Position numbers and translations under genes: made by a program
In this document: piece after piece, positions 1 to 8,075 of the stretch
How positions within the stretch are numbered: the first letter of the stretch is position 1
Layout of the letters: every line of letters begins with the position of its first letter
Source: Lentzea alba
GTDB lineage: Bacteria; Actinomycetota; Actinomycetes; Mycobacteriales; Pseudonocardiaceae
NCBI RefSeq assembly: GCF_011067745.1
Contig: NZ_JAAMPJ010000006.1
Coordinates: 124,001-188,000 of the forward strand
Length of the DNA stretch: 64,000 nucleotides
Direction: 5' to 3'
The notes under the pieces: model-generated
Database searches by the model: none
What the model saw: only the letters and a program-made list of their open reading frames with translations
What the model was told of the DNA's origin: nothing

Positions 1-1
1 C

Positions 2-130
2 GAGGTGGAGGCGGCGCTGTCCTCGTTGCACCGCAAGCTGCCCGGCGCCGTGCTGGCCGAGGAACCCAACCGGCGGGCGGAGTTCGTGATCCGCGGCCTG
101 CACTCACTGCCCCTCGGCAACGGAGCGTGA
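2..130 (+). CDS. Cytochrome P450, C-terminal fragment (cut by window edge)
   Basis: Only the last 42 codons lie in the window; the reading frame runs from the left edge to TGA at 128-130. The visible end contains RKLPGAVLAEE followed by FVIRGLHSLPL. That is the usual C-terminal signature of actinobacterial P450s (a LPGxxLA segment, then a R-G-L-x-x-LPV/L beta strand near the C-terminus). The heme-binding Cys and the I-helix lie outside the window, so substrate and CYP family cannot be judged. The family assignment rests on this short tail alone. Confidence 0.6.
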   Translation, partial: EVEAALSSLHRKLPGAVLAEEPNRRAEFVIRGLHSLPLGNGA

Positions 131-340
131 CCGGCCGACCCGAGCACTTCGGCCAGTACATCGGCCTTGAATGAGTCAGCGCGGGAGCGTTCTCCGACCT
201 GCGTGTCTACCCTCATGATTCGGCCCCGCTCGACCGTTGAGCCTTGCACCAACCCTCCCGCCCGGCCGCCAACCCGTCCACTGGACGTCGGCGCACGGTG
301 CGGGGACCGCGACAGACGTCCCGGCGCTGTGGAGAAAACC

Positions 341-2023
341 ATGCGCAGACGTTTGATGATCGCGGGCGCCGCGGTGTCCGCCTTCGTGCTCGGGCTGCTC
401 GGTCCCGCGGGTGTCGCGGTAGCCGGACCGATCAGCACCAACGCCGGGTTCGAGGCCCAAGACGCCAACCTCGTCCCGCAGGCTCCGATCAGCTTCGACT
501 GGAACAGCTTCACACCGGCCGGCTGGACCGGCACCGCACCGCTGAGAACCGCGACCAAGGTCACCAACGGCTGGACCTTCACCGGCCTGGAGGACCGCCA
601 GGCGTCCACTTCGGACTCGGGCTTCGCCGGTGGCACCAAGCAGGACCACGTCTGTCCGACCGTCGGCACCCAGAAGGCGTCCAACAAGGACGATCTCAAA
701 CGCGTCTACGTCGCGAGCAAGACCGTCAACGGCAACGTGTTCCTGACGCTGGCGTGGGTCCGCATCCCGCAGAACACAACCTCACCGTCCGCGCACGTGG
801 CCTTCGAGTTCAACAAGGGCACCACCGCTTGTGCCGGTACCTCCGGCCTGGTGCAGCGGACCCCAGGCGACATGCTGATCGTCTACGACTTCGAGGGCGG
901 CGCCGACATCCCGGCGCTGAAGCTGTCCCGCTGGATCACCTCCGGCTCGTGCGAGGTCGGCAGCAACTCCCCGCCGTGCTGGGGTGTGGCGAACACCCTG
1001 TCCAGCGGCTCCGCTGAGGCGGCCGTCAATGTCAACTCGACCGCGCAGGACACCGTCGCGCCGACGACCGAGACGCTCGGCCTGAACGAGTTCGGTGAAG
1101 CCGTCATCAACCTGACCGCCGCCGGTGTCTTCTCTCCTGGCGTGTGCGAGGGCTTCGGCAAGGCCTACGCCGTCAGCCGCAGCTCCGGCCAGTCGTCGAC
1201 CGCGCAGATGAAGGACCTGGTCGGGCCGGGCAACGTCAACATCCGCAACTGCGGTTCCGTCTCCGTCACCAAGCTCGGCAGTGACGGCGGCAGCCAGGTC
1301 GGCGCCGTTTTCACGCTGTACAACGGCCCCGACCTCACCGGCACGATCGCCGGCACCTGCACCGTGCAGGCGAGCGGCGCGTGCACCCCGACGTTCACCA
1401 ACGTGCCCGTCGGCATCTACTCACTCGACGAGACAACGGTCCCGGCCGGCTACGACAAGGATCCGAGCCTGCCGAAGCTGAACTTCACCGTCGCGGCGGG
1501 CGAGAACCTGCAACTGACGTTCACCAACCCCGCGCGGCCGGCGACTGCGAACGTGCTGAAGAAGGACGACACCGGCGCGCCCGTCGCGGGCGCGGTCTTC
1601 ACGCTGTCCAACGCGAACGGCATCGTGGCCACCTGCACCACCGACGCCGCTGGTGTCTGCCAGCCGCCGTTCACGAACCTGACGCCGGGCACCTACACGA
1701 TCGACGAGACCACCGTGCCGGCCGGCTACGCGAAGGCCGCCGGCCTTCCTGCGCAGATCACGCTCGCGAACGGTGAGACGAAGAACCTCGAGTACACGAA
1801 CCCGAGGACCTTCAAGGTGATCGTGCTCGTCTGCCGTGAGGCCGACAGCTCGCTGTACCCGAGCGCGGTCACGATCGACGGTCAGGCCGCGGGCAACTCG
1901 CTGTCCTCGGCACAGGCTGCGGCAGCCAGCCTCAACGAGGCGGCGTTGTGCGGAATCTCCACCGGACAGCGCGGTGGTCTGCAGACCGGCGACCACTCCG
2001 CCGACCCCGTCGCGATCAACTAG
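341..2023 (+). CDS. Secreted protein with two SpaA-like (prealbumin-fold) repeats
   Basis: Start is ATG 341, preceded by GGAG at 331-334 and followed by a signal peptide (MRRRLMIAG, hydrophobic core, cut near VAVAGP); the frame is open further upstream but that part does not look coded. Residues about 30-310 form an extracellular domain I do not recognise. Two tandem SpaA/Cna-B-like repeats follow, at about 310-405 and 406-490. Each has VFTLxN near its start and DETTVPAGY near its end, plus a Cys pair. The last 70 residues are a Cys-containing tail. No LPxTG, hydrophobic tail or positive end is visible, so it is probably released or held non-covalently rather than sortase-anchored. Its 3' end overlaps the convergent GDPD gene by 4 bp. 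Probable surface or adhesion-type protein; ligand unknown. Confidence 0.8.
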   Translation: MRRRLMIAGAAVSAFVLGLLGPAGVAVAGPISTNAGFEAQDANLVPQAPISFDWNSFTPAGWTGTAPLRTATKVTNGWTFTGLEDRQASTSDSGFAGGTKQDHVCPTVGTQKASNKDDLKRVYVASKTVNGNVFLTLAWVRIPQNTTSPSAHVAFEFNKGTTACAGTSGLVQRTPGDMLIVYDFEGGADIPALKLSRWITSGSCEVGSNSPPCWGVANTLSSGSAEAAVNVNSTAQDTVAPTTETLGLNEFGEAVINLTAAGVFSPGVCEGFGKAYAVSRSSGQSSTAQMKDLVGPGNVNIRNCGSVSVTKLGSDGGSQVGAVFTLYNGPDLTGTIAGTCTVQASGACTPTFTNVPVGIYSLDETTVPAGYDKDPSLPKLNFTVAAGENLQLTFTNPARPATANVLKKDDTGAPVAGAVFTLSNANGIVATCTTDAAGVCQPPFTNLTPGTYTIDETTVPAGYAKAAGLPAQITLANGETKNLEYTNPRTFKVIVLVCREADSSLYPSAVTIDGQAAGNSLSSAQAAAASLNEAALCGISTGQRGGLQTGDHSADPVAIN

Positions 2024-2988
2024 CGCCGCGGATAACGCTTGGGGAGCTTGAAACCGCGCTCCTTCAACACCTTCCGCAACCGATCCGGGTAGTCGGTGAT
2101 CAGACCGTCGATCCCGGTGTCGATCATCTCGTGCATCCGTGACTGTTCGTCCACGGTCCACGGGATGACGGCGAGGCCCTGTCCGTGGGCTTCGGTGACC
2201 AGTTCCTTCGTGGTCATCGTGTGCACCGGGGACAGGGCCTTCGCGCCGAAGCTCTTCACCGCTTTCGCAACGCTGCCACCGAAGTCGTCCAGGTTCAGCC
2301 CACCGGTCCACGGCGAGCCGGGCCGCAGGAACTCCGGTTGCGTCAGCGCCACCAACGGGATGCGCGGTTCGACCTCGCGCAACCGCATCAAGGTGCCCCA
2401 GTCGAACGACTGGATGGTCACGTTGGACAGGAAACCGGACCGGCGGATCTCGCGGACCGCGCGCTGCACGAACTGCTCGCGCGGCGCGGTCTCGTGCGGC
2501 GCGGCGGCCTCGACCTTGGTCTCGATGTTGAAGCGGATGCCCCACGCGCGGTGCCTGCGGGCCAGGTCGAAGAGCTCGGCCAGGGTGGGCATCCGGGCGC
2601 CCGGCGAGAGTTCCTGGTCCGGGTACTGCGACCAGCGCGTGCTGCCGCAGTCCAACGTCCGCACCTGGGCGAACGTCAGGTCCTTCACGTACTTGCCGGC
2701 GTAGGGGAACTCCGGGTCGCCGGGGAACGCGGGTGCCGTGTCGAGGCACTTCGCCGGGTTCGTCTTGCGGTCGTGGGTGATGACCTCACGGCCGTCCTTC
2801 GTGATCTGGAGATCGAGCTCCAGGGTCGTCACGCCGAGTTCGAGCGCCTTGCCGAACGCCTTGAGCGTGCTCTCCACGGTCAGGCCGATGCCGCCGCGGT
2901 GCGCCTGGAGGTCGAATTCACGGTGGTGCGCCTGAGCGACGCCTGGTGTGGCCATTGCGATCACCAGTGCCCCGATGAGTGTCCGCAT
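2020..2988 (-). CDS. Secreted glycerophosphodiester phosphodiesterase
   Basis: Predicted to hydrolyse glycerophosphodiesters to sn-glycerol-3-phosphate and an alcohol. The 322-aa protein opens with a signal peptide (MRTLIGALVIAMATPGVAQA) and the GDPD core starts at once: LQAHRGG carries the catalytic His and Arg, LELDLQITKDG the metal-binding acidic residues, and THDR the second catalytic His. The end has the family's VDEQSRMHEMIDTGIDGLITDYPD segment in shorter form. The length is typical for secreted GDPDs. It lies alone and converges on the SpaA-repeat gene with a 4-bp overlap. It probably scavenges phosphate and glycerol from lipids or teichoic-type polymers outside the cell; the substrate is inferred. 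Confidence 0.92.
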   Translation of the reverse strand: MRTLIGALVIAMATPGVAQAHHREFDLQAHRGGIGLTVESTLKAFGKALELGVTTLELDLQITKDGREVITHDRKTNPAKCLDTAPAFPGDPEFPYAGKYVKDLTFAQVRTLDCGSTRWSQYPDQELSPGARMPTLAELFDLARRHRAWGIRFNIETKVEAAAPHETAPREQFVQRAVREIRRSGFLSNVTIQSFDWGTLMRLREVEPRIPLVALTQPEFLRPGSPWTGGLNLDDFGGSVAKAVKSFGAKALSPVHTMTTKELVTEAHGQGLAVIPWTVDEQSRMHEMIDTGIDGLITDYPDRLRKVLKERGFKLPKRYPRR

Positions 2989-3054
2989 CAGTCCAACCTG
3001 GCACTGACCGGAAACGCCGGGAAGGTCCGTGCGTACGAACGTCGGCTGAACAGA

Positions 3055-3963
3055 TCAGCGCGGCGAGCCGGACGCGCGGAACGACCGCAGCGGCGGTCGG
3101 GGGGCGTCCTTCACCTCGAGCACCCGCATCAGCCGCACGGATGCGGCGTCGACCGGCAGCAGCAGCGTGGTGATCCGCCGGACGACCAGCGCCGTGGTCA
3201 CCGCGACGCAGGCCATCAACAGGTCGTCGACCGTGTGCAGGAGCACGCCGTCCGCCAACGCCTGGGTGCTCTCGGTCAGGTTCCGCCACAGCACGATGAC
3301 CCAGAACATCACCCCGCTGGCGACCCAGAAGCCCCACCACCAGCGCACCAGCTTCGACGGCCGGGGGCGTTCGTCCACGGGGCGGCGCACCACCGCGTGT
3401 TCCAGCTCGGCGAGCACCGAGCCCGGCACGACAAGGTTGACGAAGGGCACGAGCAGCAGCAGGAGCGACTTCACGCCTGAACGGGACGGCCCGTAGCCCA
3501 CGAGATCAGCGGCCACGTTCCGCGCACGCCGCACCCACAGCACGGTGAGCACCAGCGCCACCAGCCACCCGACGAACATGATGGCCGCGGAGGACACCAC
3601 CATGGCGTCCGAGGCAGCGACCAGGTTCGCGTCGAGGGCGCCGAACCGGCTCAGCGCGAGCAGCACGTACCGCCAGATCTCGGACCCCGCGGCCCACACG
3701 GCGACGGCGGCGAGCACCCAGAGCGAGTTCTGCGCGGTCTTGCCGAGTCGGCGCACGTTGTCGACCGAGTCGGCCTGCTCGACCGCACCGGACACGGCCG
3801 TCGGCCAGCGCCACGCCAGCAGCGGGAAACCCCAGCGCGGCGGGGCCGGGTAGTTCGGCGGACCGCCGTAGGACAGCCGCTGCGACCGCCGCGAGGGCTG
3901 CGGGTACGCACCGGGTGGCGGAGTCGCCACCCAGTCCACGCGCATCGGCTGCAACGGCTGCAC
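3055..3963 (-). CDS. DUF4328 family membrane protein
   Basis: A 302-aa membrane protein of the DUF4328 type; function unknown. I choose GTG 3963 because GAGG lies 10 nt upstream, and because the longer frame would overlap the rhodanese gene almost completely; ATG 3945 is the alternative. A Pro/Tyr-rich N-terminus (about 1-50) is followed by four hydrophobic segments near residues 80-100, 125-150, 175-195 and 215-240, with the family's WVRRARNVAADLVGYGP region between the second and third. The GTG sits two bases after the rhodanese stop, so the two genes are probably one transcript with the rhodanese first. Confidence 0.8.
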   Translation of the reverse strand: MQPLQPMRVDWVATPPPGAYPQPSRRSQRLSYGGPPNYPAPPRWGFPLLAWRWPTAVSGAVEQADSVDNVRRLGKTAQNSLWVLAAVAVWAAGSEIWRYVLLALSRFGALDANLVAASDAMVVSSAAIMFVGWLVALVLTVLWVRRARNVAADLVGYGPSRSGVKSLLLLLVPFVNLVVPGSVLAELEHAVVRRPVDERPRPSKLVRWWWGFWVASGVMFWVIVLWRNLTESTQALADGVLLHTVDDLLMACVAVTTALVVRRITTLLLPVDAASVRLMRVLEVKDAPRPPLRSFRASGSPR

Positions 3964-3965
3964 GA

Positions 3966-4304
3966 TCAGATGACCTCGGGTTCCATGCCGTCGACGCCAC
4001 CCTCGAGCGGGCGACCCGACGCGTCCCAGTGCTGCATGCCGCCCTCGACGTTGACGGCCTCCCAGCCGTTCTCGTTGAGGTACTGGGTCACCCTGGCGGA
4101 GCGGCCACCGGCACGGCACACGACGTAGAGCTGCACGTCGTTCGGCACCTCGGCGAGCCGGCCACCGATTTCGCTCATCGGGATGTGCAGCGCGCCGGGC
4201 GCATGGCCCGCGTCCCACTCGTCCTGCTCGCGCACGTCCAGCAGGACGGCGTCTTCCGGCAGCACGGCGGGAACGTCAGCGATCTCCACGCTTGGAACAG
4301 TCAC
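3966..4304 (-). CDS. Single-domain rhodanese-like protein
   Basis: A 112-aa single rhodanese domain. It carries the N-terminal LLDVREQDEWDAGHAPGALH motif and an active-site loop CRAGGRSA with Cys63, the residue expected to hold the persulfide. This loop composition is typical of stand-alone sulfurtransferases of the GlpE/PspE kind, which move sulfur to thiol or cyanide acceptors. The last 20 residues extend past the domain. It is upstream of the DUF4328 gene, two bases apart. The physiological sulfur acceptor cannot be read from the sequence. Confidence 0.9.
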   Translation of the reverse strand: MTVPSVEIADVPAVLPEDAVLLDVREQDEWDAGHAPGALHIPMSEIGGRLAEVPNDVQLYVVCRAGGRSARVTQYLNENGWEAVNVEGGMQHWDASGRPLEGGVDGMEPEVI

Positions 4305-4363
4305 GCCCTAGATGTTGCCATGCCGGAGGTTGCACGGACGTGAGCCTCCGGCACGGCACACCC

Positions 4364-5245
4364 TCAGGCCACCTCCGCGATGATGGGCCCGAGCCTCGCG
4401 AACTGTTCCTCGGTCAGCGGCAGATTGGCGCGACCAGGCCCGGTGCGGATGAATCCCGGCTGATCCGGGGCGGGAGCCAGGTCCGGGGTGCCGAAGTTGA
4501 GCAGTTCGAGCTGCACGTACAGACCATCCTTGCGGTACACCTGCAGCACCTGCTTGAGCGTCAGGAACGGCTCGACCGGCCGCACACCGTGCAACTGCAT
4601 GATCGTGCCGTCGGCGCGGGTCAGCCGCCTGGCCGGTTCGCAGTCGCCGGCCCAGAGCCCGTCGTCCGCATTCGACTGCGGGGTACCGATTGGCCTGCCC
4701 GCGAGGATTCTGATGCCGCCGGTCCCGCCGGAGTCGGTCACGTCGAACTCGATGGCGAACTCGTTGGAGTGGCCTGGCGCGATGGTCATCTCCGGCAGCG
4801 CCCGCCGCACCAGATCGAGCCAGGCGTCGACGGACTTGGCGGACAGCGGCTCCGCACTGAGCCCGAACCCGTTCTTGGGATCCGTCGCGTTGCACAACGG
4901 AATCGGTGCCGCTGGGCGACCGGCAGGCGGTGGCGCGCTTGCTGCAGGCGTCCATGTCCCGTACGGAGTCCGGGCCGGTGTGTTGACCCGCGGCCAGTCC
5001 AGCGTGCGCTCCACGGTGGCGGGGGTCTCGTTCAGCCGGTCCGCGGGCGCGTGTTCCAAGGCCACGTGGTTCAGCGTCGTGACGCCGATGCCGATGCCGG
5101 CGACCGCCGCCACCACACCGAGCATCGCGCCCGCACGTCGGGCGAACACCCGGCGACGGCCGCGCTTGAGCACGTGGTCCAGAGTTGTCGTGGGAGGCGG
5201 CGCGGGTACGTCGAGAGCTCCGCGCAGCTCGTCTTCGATGTTCAT
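4364..5245 (-). CDS. Membrane-anchored partner of ECF sigma factor (CU044_5270-like or anti-sigma-like)
   Basis: A 293-aa protein whose ATG (5245-5243) overlaps the TGA of the upstream sigma factor gene in an ATGA arrangement, so the two are translationally coupled. Residues 1-35 are cytosolic and basic at the end (KRGRRRVFARR), one membrane segment spans about 36-55, and about 235 residues lie outside, starting with a Pro/Ala/Thr-rich stretch. There is no visible HxxxCxxC zinc motif, so it is not a classical zinc anti-sigma factor. Its place and topology still suggest that it holds or senses for the sigma factor. That role is inference; the extracytoplasmic domain matches nothing I recognise. 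Confidence 0.65.
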   Translation of the reverse strand: MNIEDELRGALDVPAPPPTTTLDHVLKRGRRRVFARRAGAMLGVVAAVAGIGIGVTTLNHVALEHAPADRLNETPATVERTLDWPRVNTPARTPYGTWTPAASAPPPAGRPAAPIPLCNATDPKNGFGLSAEPLSAKSVDAWLDLVRRALPEMTIAPGHSNEFAIEFDVTDSGGTGGIRILAGRPIGTPQSNADDGLWAGDCEPARRLTRADGTIMQLHGVRPVEPFLTLKQVLQVYRKDGLYVQLELLNFGTPDLAPAPDQPGFIRTGPGRANLPLTEEQFARLGPIIAEVA

Positions 5246-5736
5246 CAGGCACACTCCGAGTTGACCGGCTCGCCGTACGCCTCGCGGAGCGCCGCCAAAC
5301 CTCTGGCTGTCTGACTTTTGACGTTGCCCAGCGAACAGCCCAGCTCAGCAGCCGTCTGCTCGATGGACAGGTCGTGCACGAACCGCAGCACCAGCGCAGC
5401 CCGTTGCTTCGGCGGCACCTGCAGCAGCGCCGCGTTCAACTTGGCGTCGGGATCGGTGAAACCACCGGCCACCCCGTGTTCGGGCAGTTCGGCGACAGGG
5501 CTCACGCGGTCGCGGCCGCGGCGCCTGCTGTCGAGGAACAGGCGCGTCACGATCTGGCGGACATAGCCCTCCGCCGTTTCGCGCCTGATGCTCGGCCACT
5601 TCGCGTACGCCTTCACGAACGCGTTCTGCGCCAGCTCTTCCGCCTCCGACCAGTCACCGCACAAGGCGTATGCCGTGCGCCGCGCCCAGTCGAATCTGCT
5701 CGTGAAGAACTCCGAGAACTCCTCGTCTCGTCGCAC
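5245..5736 (-). CDS. SigE-family ECF RNA polymerase sigma factor
   Basis: A 163-aa sigma factor of the short actinobacterial SigE family. GTG 5736 is chosen because GGGGGA lies just upstream and the protein then starts VRRDEEFSEFF, as related proteins do; the frame itself is open far upstream through antisense of the symporter gene. Region 2 is seen as RTAYALCGDWSEAEELAQNAF and region 4 as RAALVLRFVHDLSIEQTAAEL, then SLGNVKSQTARGLAALR. The region 2-4 linker carries basic residues (DSRRRGRDR). It is coupled to the downstream membrane protein gene, its likely regulator or partner. The target promoters are unknown. Confidence 0.9.
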   Translation of the reverse strand: MRRDEEFSEFFTSRFDWARRTAYALCGDWSEAEELAQNAFVKAYAKWPSIRRETAEGYVRQIVTRLFLDSRRRGRDRVSPVAELPEHGVAGGFTDPDAKLNAALLQVPPKQRAALVLRFVHDLSIEQTAAELGCSLGNVKSQTARGLAALREAYGEPVNSECA

Positions 5737-5812
5737 TCCGGTCCCCCATGCTCGTGCTGCGTTCGCGTTCAATACGCGGCCGGCCCCGGCAGGGTTGCAC
5801 CCCTCCGAAAAG

Positions 5813-5863
5813 CCATGGGGGGCACATTCATGGACGTGAGGTCCATGAATGTGCCCCCCATGG
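5813..5863. repeat. Perfect 23-bp inverted repeat (intergenic hairpin)
   Basis: Arms 5813-5835 and 5841-5863 are exact reverse complements around a 5-base loop. The arms carry CCATGGGGGGCAC and the matching GTGCCCCCCATGG. It lies between the end of the symporter operon (stop at 5877, minus strand) and the sigma factor start at 5736. A factor-independent-like terminator for the symporter transcript is the simplest role, though no run of U follows. Confidence 0.85.
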
Positions 5864-5876
5864 AGGCTGTTGCGGG

Positions 5877-7469
5877 CTAGTGCGCGGTGGCCTTCTCGGC
5901 GCCCGCACCGGTGAGGGAGCGGACCTCCATCTCGGCCTGCTTGACCGAGTCGGCCTTCTCCTTGGAGAGGATCGTGCCGAGGTAGCCGAGCAGGAACGCG
6001 ACCGGGATCGACACGATGCCGGGGTTCGACAGCGGGAAGAGCGCGAAGTCGGCGTTCTTGAACATCGACGTCGGCTGACCGGAGACCGCCGGCGACAGGA
6101 CGATCAGCGTGATCGTCACTGCCAGACCGCCGTAGATGCTCCACAGCGCGCCCGAGGTGTTGAACCTCTTCCAGAACAGCGAGTAGAGGATCGTCGGCAG
6201 GTTCGCCGAGGCGGCGACCGCGAACGCCAGCGCCACGAGGAACGCGATGTTCTGGCCGTTGGCGATGATGCCACCACCGATGGACACGAGGCCGATCACG
6301 ATCGCGGTGAGACGGGCGACCTTGACCTCGGAGTCCTTGTCCTCCTCCTTGCCCTTCTTGATGATGTTGGCGTAGATGTCGTGGGCGAACGACGCCGACG
6401 CGGTGATCGTCAGACCGGCCACGACCGCGAGGATCGTCGCGAACGCCACCGCCGCGATCAGGCCGAGCAGGATCGGGCCACCCAGTTCCAGCGCGAGCAG
6501 CGGGGCGGCCGAGTTGGCCTTGCCGGGTGCCGCGTTGATCGTGTCCGGACCCACGAGCGCACCGGCGCCGTAGCCCAGGACCAGCGTGAACAGGTAGAAG
6601 ATGCCGATCAGCCAGATGGCCCACACGACCGAGCGACGGGCTTCCTTCGCCGTGGGCACGGTGTAGAAGCGCATCAGGATGTGCGGCAGACCCGCGGTGC
6701 CGAGCACCAGGGCGAGAGCCAGCGACAGGAAGTCGAGCTTCGTGGTGCCGTTCTTGCCGTACGCGAGTCCGGGGCCGAGCAGCTTCTCGCCCGCCTTCGG
6801 CGCGTTGTCGACGGCGGCACCGAGCAGCGACGACAGGTTGAACTTGTACATGCCGAGCACCCAGAGGGTCATGATGCCCGCACCGGCGATCAGCAGGACC
6901 GCCTTGATGATCTGCACCCAGGTGGTGCCCTTCATGCCGCCGATGAGGACGTAGGCGATCATCAGGGCGCCGACGACGGCGATGACGAGTGCCTGGCCAC
7001 CGGTGCCCGTGATGCCGAGCAGCAGAGCGACGAGACCACCGGCACCGGCCATCTGGGCCAGCAGGTAGAAGAACGACACGGCCATCGTCGACGTGGCGGC
7101 GGCGGCGCGGACCGGACGCTGGCGCATCCGGAAGCTCAGCACGTCACCCATCGTGTACTTGCCGGTGTTGCGCAGCAGTTCGGCGACCAGCAGCAGCGCG
7201 ACGAGCCACGCCACCAGGAAGCCGATCGAGTACAGGAAGCCGTCGTAGCCGTTGAGGGCGATGGCGCCCGCGATGCCGAGGAACGACGCGGCGGACAGGT
7301 AGTCGCCCGCGATCGCGATGCCGTTCTGCGGGCCGGTGAAGGCGCGGCCGGCGGCGAGGTAGTCGGCAGCGGTCTTGGTGTTGCGGCTCGCCCGGATGAC
7401 CACGAACAGCGTGATCAGGACGAAGACACCGAAGATGCTGATGTTGAGGATCGGGCTGGACTCGTTCAC
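5877..7469 (-). CDS. Sodium/solute symporter (acetate-type monocarboxylate permease)
   Basis: A 530-aa member of the SSS family, close to ActP/MctC monocarboxylate permeases. GTG 7469 overlaps the upstream DUF485 stop as GTGA, which fixes the start. About 13 membrane segments can be counted. The family marks are visible: AGDYLSAASFLG near residue 45-60, the VLIGGMKGTTWVQ segment, and GLPHILMRFYT near residue 250. The charged tail (SKEKADSVKQAEMEVRSL) is cytosolic. The DUF485-permease pair is the same arrangement as yjcH-actP in proteobacteria. With lutABC nearby, acetate, pyruvate or lactate are plausible substrates; the exact one is not readable. Confidence 0.9.
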   Translation of the reverse strand: MNESSPILNISIFGVFVLITLFVVIRASRNTKTAADYLAAGRAFTGPQNGIAIAGDYLSAASFLGIAGAIALNGYDGFLYSIGFLVAWLVALLLVAELLRNTGKYTMGDVLSFRMRQRPVRAAAATSTMAVSFFYLLAQMAGAGGLVALLLGITGTGGQALVIAVVGALMIAYVLIGGMKGTTWVQIIKAVLLIAGAGIMTLWVLGMYKFNLSSLLGAAVDNAPKAGEKLLGPGLAYGKNGTTKLDFLSLALALVLGTAGLPHILMRFYTVPTAKEARRSVVWAIWLIGIFYLFTLVLGYGAGALVGPDTINAAPGKANSAAPLLALELGGPILLGLIAAVAFATILAVVAGLTITASASFAHDIYANIIKKGKEEDKDSEVKVARLTAIVIGLVSIGGGIIANGQNIAFLVALAFAVAASANLPTILYSLFWKRFNTSGALWSIYGGLAVTITLIVLSPAVSGQPTSMFKNADFALFPLSNPGIVSIPVAFLLGYLGTILSKEKADSVKQAEMEVRSLTGAGAEKATAH

Positions 7470-7816
7470 TTGCCGTCTCCCTCGATCTCCTCGCGGAGCT
7501 TCTCCGCCAGCGGGTCGAGGTTCTTGTTGGCGTGCCGCACGTACAGCGTCGTGATGACGAACGTCGACACGAACTGCAGCAGGCCGAAGATGAGCCCGAC
7601 GTTGATGTTGCCGATCACCTTGGTGGACATGAAGCCGTGCGCGTAGTCCGCGAGCAGCACGTACAGCAGGTACCACGCGAGGAACAGACCGGAGACGGGG
7701 AATACGAACTTGCGCAGTCGGTGCCTCAGCTCGGCGAAGTCATCGCTCGCTTGGACGTCGACCCACTTCTGCGCGTCTGGGGCCGACTCAGATGGGGTGT
7801 GCTCAACGGTGCTCAC
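7466..7816 (-). CDS. DUF485 membrane protein, partner of symporter (YjcH-like)
   Basis: A 116-aa DUF485 protein. After a 30-residue hydrophilic start comes the family core: FAELRHRLRKFVFPV, a first membrane span (SGLFLAWYLLYVLLADYA), a short loop with GNINVG, and a second span (LIFGLLQFVSTFVITTLYV) ending in RHANKNLDPLAEKLR. DUF485 proteins are nearly always encoded directly before acetate-type symporters and are thought to assist them; the mechanism is not established. Its stop overlaps the permease GTG, so the two are coupled. Confidence 0.92.
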   Translation of the reverse strand: MSTVEHTPSESAPDAQKWVDVQASDDFAELRHRLRKFVFPVSGLFLAWYLLYVLLADYAHGFMSTKVIGNINVGLIFGLLQFVSTFVITTLYVRHANKNLDPLAEKLREEIEGDGK

Positions 7817-7914
7817 AGTCCCCTCCTCGCGGTACTCGTCGTAGGTGTCAGCAACGTGACGTGCACGTAATGCCTCCAGGTGCGGTCCTGTTCTTGGTCA
7901 GGAACCGTATGGAG

Positions 7915-7931
7915 ACTTGAGTCACTCAGGT
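7915..7931. promoter_or_regulatory. Candidate operator upstream of DUF485-symporter operon
   Basis: ACTTGAGTCACTCAGGT is a 17-base near-palindrome (7 of 8 base pairs outside the central base) about 100 bp upstream of the DUF485 start. It lies in the 259-bp gap (7817-8075) that holds no gene and must contain this operon's promoter. The bound regulator is unknown; LytR-type proteins normally bind direct repeats, so a different dimeric regulator may act here. Confidence 0.35.
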
Positions 7932-8075
7932 AAGACTCCGTTCGTGCCGTTGCGCCCAGCAGTCGGGTGATGCGACGAACGGTCAGTATGCGTAGACGAA
8001 CAGCACTCTGCGTGACCGCAATCACCGTTCACCGATTCGAGTGACCAATTTTCACCCATTTGAAACGGTGGTTAC

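Noticed and set aside
1424..1725. Repeated DETTVPAGY coding segments as a possible mobile or CRISPR-like repeat
   Set aside because: Explained by two homologous SpaA-like domains in one protein.
1421..2749. 442-codon minus-strand frame across the SpaA and GDPD genes
   Set aside because: Shadow of both genes; the real frames have signal peptides and clear motifs.
4364..5245. Classical zinc anti-sigma factor
   Set aside because: Order and topology fit, but no HxxxCxxC motif is visible; kept as a sigma partner of unknown type.
5748..7646. 632-codon open frame on the plus strand
   Set aside because: Antisense of the symporter gene; extreme Arg/His/Asp content and no domain.
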